Of a DNA stretch of 64,000 nucleotides, positions 60,715 through 64,000 are shown piece after piece (the first letter of the stretch is position 1; each line of letters starts with the position of its first letter). The stretch is from Oscillospiraceae bacterium (lineage in GTDB: Bacteria > Bacillota > Clostridia > Oscillospirales > CAG-272). Made by a program: the position numbers and the translations under genes. The notes beneath the pieces were generated by a model. It was not told where the DNA came from. It saw only the letters and a list, made by a program, of their open reading frames with translations, and ran no database searches. The stretch spans positions 181,066 through 245,065 of the forward strand of contig SVTJ01000002.1 in NCBI GenBank assembly GCA_015063845.1, given 5' to 3'.

Positions 60715-61830
60715 ATGATAATTGCATTGGAAGACGCAAAATATAAGCTCATAGGAATGAGAGCAGACATTGAGGATCTCGGATCGGCACTTCGCATAGA
60801 GGAGCTTCGTAAGCTTGCTGAGGAGCTTGACGCGCAGACGCTTGATCCCGACTTTTGGTCAAACCAGGAGAACTCCTCTAAAATACTTCAAAAGGTAAAG
60901 CAGACTAAGGATACCATAGAGGGATATGATAACCTTAGAGACCGTCTTGAGGATGCTATCACTCTTGCTGAAATGGCTATCGAGGAGAATGAAGAGGCTT
61001 ACGTTGAGGAAATACAGAATGAGCTTGACGAGATAGCAAAGATAGCCGAGAGCAAGAGAATAGAGATACTTCTTTCGGGCGAATACGATAAAAACAATGC
61101 CATTGTTTCTTTCCACCCGGGCGCGGGCGGAACCGAGGCTCAGGATTGGGCGCAGATGCTGTACCGTATGATAACGCGTTGGGCAGAGCGCCGTGGATAT
61201 AAATATAAGCTTATCGACTGGCTCGACGGTGATGCTGCGGGAATCAAGAGTGCTACCATTATGGTCGAGGGACTCAATGCGTACGGTTATCTTAAGGCGG
61301 AGAACGGAGTGCACAGACTTGTTCGTGTATCCCCCTTTGATGCTGCCGGCAGACGTCAGACCTCGTTTGCTTCTATTGAGGTAATGCCCGAGTTTGATAA
61401 TATCGATAAGGTAGAGATAAGAGATGAGGACATAGAGGTCACAGCGCACCGTTCGAGCGGAGCGGGCGGTCAGCACATTAATAAGACCGACTCTGCTATC
61501 CGTATCCTTCATAAGCCGACGGGTATCGTAGTAGGCTGTCAGACAGAAAGATCTCAGCTTCAGAACAAGGAGACGGCGATGAAGATGCTCAAGGCTAAGC
61601 TCATGGAGATAAAGCTTCGCGAAAGACTTGATACCATAGAGGATATTCAGGGCAACAAGGGAAATATCGAGTGGGGCTCACAGATATGCTCTTACGTCTT
61701 TATGCCTTATACACTTGCAAAGGATACGAGAACGGGTCACGAGGACGGAAATATCACAGCCGTTATGGACGGAGAGATAGACGAGTTTATCAACGAATAT
61801 CTTAAGATGAACGCAAAGAGCGCAAACTAA
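60715..61830 (+). CDS. prfB: Peptide chain release factor 2
   Basis: 371 residues in one frame. GGQ motif SSGAGGQHINKTDSAIRI, stop-codon-recognition SPF in VRVSPFDAAGRR, and N-terminal helical domain. Reads UGA/UAA. Most bacteria need a programmed +1 frameshift near codon 26 of prfB; here the frame is continuous, so that autoregulation is absent. Confidence 0.95.
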   Translation: MIIALEDAKYKLIGMRADIEDLGSALRIEELRKLAEELDAQTLDPDFWSNQENSSKILQKVKQTKDTIEGYDNLRDRLEDAITLAEMAIEENEEAYVEEIQNELDEIAKIAESKRIEILLSGEYDKNNAIVSFHPGAGGTEAQDWAQMLYRMITRWAERRGYKYKLIDWLDGDAAGIKSATIMVEGLNAYGYLKAENGVHRLVRVSPFDAAGRRQTSFASIEVMPEFDNIDKVEIRDEDIEVTAHRSSGAGGQHINKTDSAIRILHKPTGIVVGCQTERSQLQNKETAMKMLKAKLMEIKLRERLDTIEDIQGNKGNIEWGSQICSYVFMPYTLAKDTRTGHEDGNITAVMDGEIDEFINEYLKMNAKSAN

Positions 61831-61868
61831 AAAATAAACGGTATAGCTTTTCAGCTATACCGTTTTTT
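61830..61868. terminator. Bidirectional terminator of prfB and nagB
   Basis: 13-bp stem with AAACGGTATAGCT arm, A run before and T run after, between convergent genes. Confidence 0.9.
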
Positions 61869-61870
61869 GC

Positions 61871-62593
61871 TTAGTTGTTTCCGTATGCCGCTTTGTCGCA
61901 TATCAGCGTTACGTCGGGATGTAGGTGCAAAAGGGTTGCAGGGCAAGCGGTGGTAATGCGACCCGTCGCCAAGGTCTTGACTGCGTTTGCCTTTCCTGCG
62001 CCGCTTGCAAGGATAACGATACGCTTTGCCTTGAAGATGCTCGCCATTCCCATGGTGATAGCAGAGCGCGGAACGTCTGCCTCGTTCTCAAAGAAACGGG
62101 AATTTGCCTGTATAGTGTCCTCTTTGAGGGCGGTAAGATGCGTGTAAGGATAAAGCTCGTCGGCAGGCTCGTTGAAGCCGATATGACCGTTTCGGCCTAT
62201 GCCGAGAAGCTGGACGTCAATACCGCCGAGACTGTCTATGAGCGCCTCATATTCACCGCAGAATTTATCTACGTCTGCGGCAAGTCCGTCAGGGACGTTA
62301 GTGTTGTCCTTATTTATGTTTATCTTATCGAAAAGATGCATATTCATAAACGCACGGTAGCTCTGCTCATTTGTGGGCTCGAGAGGGTAGTATTCATCAA
62401 GATTTACTGTTTGGACTTTAGAAAAATCAAGACCTTCTGCATACTTTTTAACGAGAATATCGTAAAGTCCTATGGGAGTTTCTCCCGTGGCAAGACCGAG
62501 GACACAGTTGGGCTTTTCTCTTACTGTGCTTTCAAGGATTTCTGCGCCTGCGGCGGAAAGAGCGGCATAATCTTCAACTACGAGGATCTTCAT
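61871..62593 (-). CDS. nagB: Glucosamine-6-phosphate deaminase
   Basis: 240 residues, standard length. LATGETPIGLYDIL, TVNLDEYYPL and LGIGRNGHIGFNEPAD (Asp/His/Glu) motifs. Converts glucosamine-6-phosphate to fructose-6-phosphate. Divergent from an AraC regulator that may control it (inference). Confidence 0.95.
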   Translation of the reverse strand: MKILVVEDYAALSAAGAEILESTVREKPNCVLGLATGETPIGLYDILVKKYAEGLDFSKVQTVNLDEYYPLEPTNEQSYRAFMNMHLFDKININKDNTNVPDGLAADVDKFCGEYEALIDSLGGIDVQLLGIGRNGHIGFNEPADELYPYTHLTALKEDTIQANSRFFENEADVPRSAITMGMASIFKAKRIVILASGAGKANAVKTLATGRITTACPATLLHLHPDVTLICDKAAYGNN

Positions 62594-62705
62594 AAGTGTA
62601 TACTCCTAAATAATTTATTTCATAAACGCATGCCACATAAAGCAGAGGCGTCTTTGATGCTTTGAAATGAAAATTTGCATATTTGGTATAAAATTCGTTG
62701 TATGC

Positions 62706-62734
62706 TTGACTTTTTGTGAAAAAGATAGTATAAT
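62706..62734 (+). promoter_or_regulatory. Promoter of AraC gene
   Basis: TTGACT, 17 bases, TATAAT. Confidence 0.8.
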
Positions 62735-62761
62735 CTTCTTATCAAGCGAAGGGGGAACATT

Positions 62762-63649
62762 ATGGAATATTTCTCAACTAAAATGACACATTCTCTGCTG
62801 TTACCCGCTATCATCTCCATACATTATTTTGAGTACACAGCAGACTTTAAATATGAGGGAGAGTCTCACGATTTTTGGGAGCTCATTATGTGCGATAAAG
62901 GAGAGCTTTATATAACGGCAGGCGATAGAGAGATGATCCTTCAAAAGGGTCAGGCGTATATTCATCCGCCTATGCAGTTTCATAACGTCAGAGCCAACGG
63001 AAGCGACGCCGCGAATTCGGTGATACTTAGCTTTGAGTCGCCAAACGAGGAGCTCTTTGCTATTGCGGACAGAGTACTTGAAACGGATAGCTACGTAACG
63101 ACCGCGCTTTTTTCGGTTCTCAGAGAGGCGAGAGTGAGCTTTAACAACAAGCTTGGCTTGTTGCGTTTTTCAAGCCTTGTGAGAACTGAAGAGCCAAAGC
63201 CTTTTGCGTCCGAGCAGATAATTCAGAATTATGCCGAGCTCTTGCTCATACACCTTATCAGATGTGCAAAATCCGAAGAAGAGGCAGTGCAGTTGCCCAG
63301 CAACGTAAAAAGAAGTGAGCTTGCCGAGAAGATCGCGAATTATATGGATGAAAATCTTTCCGAGAAAATGACATTTATCGATATATCGAAGCAATTTTCG
63401 ATAAGCGCGACATCGTTAAAAAAACTGTTTGGCGATACTTACGGTCACGGAGTAATGGAGCACTTGACATATTTGCGTGTTGAAAGAGCGAAGCAGCTTT
63501 TGCGTGAAGGGAAGAGCTCTTGCACTGAGATAGCAACACTGTGCGGCTTTTGCTCGGTACATCATTTCTCCAACACGTTCAAGAAGCGCGAGAACATGTC
63601 ACCGACAGAATACGTAAAGACCATAAAATCTATGCTTGAAATGGCGTGA
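62762..63649 (+). CDS. AraC-family regulator with cupin sensor
   Basis: 295 residues. Cupin-like N-terminus (about 20-105: DFWELIMCDKGELYITAGDRE, HPPMQFHNV) and C-terminal double HTH (about 195-290: ISKQFSISATSLKKLF, ATLCGFCSVHHFSNTFKKREN). Faces nagB, suggesting control of amino-sugar use. Confidence 0.88.
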   Translation: MEYFSTKMTHSLLLPAIISIHYFEYTADFKYEGESHDFWELIMCDKGELYITAGDREMILQKGQAYIHPPMQFHNVRANGSDAANSVILSFESPNEELFAIADRVLETDSYVTTALFSVLREARVSFNNKLGLLRFSSLVRTEEPKPFASEQIIQNYAELLLIHLIRCAKSEEEAVQLPSNVKRSELAEKIANYMDENLSEKMTFIDISKQFSISATSLKKLFGDTYGHGVMEHLTYLRVERAKQLLREGKSSCTEIATLCGFCSVHHFSNTFKKRENMSPTEYVKTIKSMLEMA

Positions 63650-63673
63650 AAGATTAATTTTGTCGGATAAATG

Positions 63674-63702
63674 CCCCAAGATGGGTAACGCCTGTCTTGG
63701 GG
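63674..63702 (-). terminator. Hairpin after tRNA-Arg
   Basis: CCCCAAGA/TCTTGGGG stem between the AraC stop and the tRNA-Arg CCA end. Confidence 0.6.
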
Positions 63703-63704
63703 AA

Positions 63705-63781
63705 TGGCCTACCCGAACGGATTCGAACCGTTGACCTCGAGAGTCGGAGTCTCGCGCGCTATCCAGCTGTGCCACGGGTAG
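63705..63781 (-). tRNA. tRNA-Arg (CCG)
   Basis: 77 nt with encoded CCA. Acceptor CTACCCG/CGGGTAG, anticodon stem CGAGA/TCTCG, loop CTCCGAC gives anticodon CCG. Own promoter. Confidence 0.95.
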
Positions 63782-63798
63782 ATATAAATCACAGTTAA

Positions 63799-63827
63799 AT
63801 TATAAGCTTTTATCGCCTGAAAGTCAA
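63799..63827 (-). promoter_or_regulatory. Promoter of tRNA-Arg
   Basis: Minus strand TTGACT, 17 bases, TATAAT. Confidence 0.8.
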
Positions 63828-63875
63828 GGGTTTTACTGTCGAATAAAAAAAAATAAAAAAAATTCAAAAAAGGTA

Positions 63876-63904
63876 TTGCAATTTAAAAAGAAATGTGATA
63901 TAAT
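63876..63904 (+). promoter_or_regulatory. Promoter of tRNA-Glu
   Basis: TTGCAA, 17 bases, TATAAT. Confidence 0.8.
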
Positions 63905-63923
63905 ATCAAAGCTGTCAAGTTAC

Positions 63924-63998
63924 GGCCCGTTGGTCAAGCGGTTAAGACGCTAGCCTCTCACGCTGGAAACATGGGTTCGATTCCCGTACGGGTCACCA
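63924..63998 (+). tRNA. tRNA-Glu (CTC)
   Basis: 75 nt with encoded CCA. Acceptor GGCCCGT pairs with ACGGGTC; anticodon loop CTCTCAC gives anticodon CTC. Confidence 0.93.
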
Positions 63999-64000
63999 AA

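Overview
The window looks like a chromosomal segment of an anaerobic Bacillota bacterium of class Clostridia, probably a gut lineage known mainly from metagenomes. This rests on the low-to-moderate GC, strong AGGAGG-type ribosome sites, very regular TTGnnn-17-TATAAT promoters, a thrS T-box, a SCIFF peptide with its radical-SAM maturase, rubrerythrin, an MreBCD/PBP2 operon and a PNPase/S15 cluster. I saw no phage, transposase or CRISPR array. The genus cannot be read from the sequence alone.

Left part (1-8.6 kb): a ClpP-like TepA protease, then leftward genes for a metallophosphoesterase, a predicted acyltransferase and a DUF4091 glycosidase-like protein. Next is a class II aldolase with a fused HTH-sugar kinase, divergent from a GH127 beta-L-arabinofuranosidase. 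An array of four operator-like half-sites lies between the divergent promoters. 8.6-16.4 kb is the cell-shape and housekeeping block: maf-mreB-mreC-mreD-CPBP protease-mrdA leftward, birA-tmk rightward.

16.5-23.7 kb is a catabolic-looking operon (Fe-S old-yellow-enzyme, SDR, FAD oxidoreductase, TIM-barrel isomerase, D-2-hydroxyacid dehydrogenase) divergent from an AraC regulator, followed by a small SGNH hydrolase. 23.7-28.7 kb holds tRNA-Trp with a hairpin-rich tRNA-end mimic beside it, and a SCIFF ranthipeptide operon (scfA-scfB) that continues into a PLP decarboxylase and a secreted HExxH lipoprotein; then rubrerythrin and luxS. 29.3-36.9 kb carries a serine hydrolase, a two-gene zinc-ribbon/sigma-like module with palindromic control sites, a fused ABC transporter, cyclophilin, Mini-RNase III and YmdB. 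36.9-45 kb is a degenerate VanY-like protein, pnp, rpsO, glyA, mgsA, a threonine T-box and thrS.

45-62.6 kb has two tandem paralogous TIM-barrel isomerases and then the outstanding feature: one 11.5-kb gene for a secreted protein of about 3,820 residues. It has three beta-helix adhesin modules, a phospholipase-D-like domain with two HxK motifs, CxxC ribbon modules, four LamG-like domains and a C-terminal SGNH esterase. Citrate synthase, an orphan gene, prfB without the usual frameshift and nagB follow. The right end has an AraC regulator, tRNA-Arg and tRNA-Glu.

Across the window a family of near-perfect 30-34 bp palindromes with the centre TTCTT-NN-AAGAA sits at gene 3' ends. They look like a dispersed bidirectional terminator or repeat family, mostly without the usual U tract.
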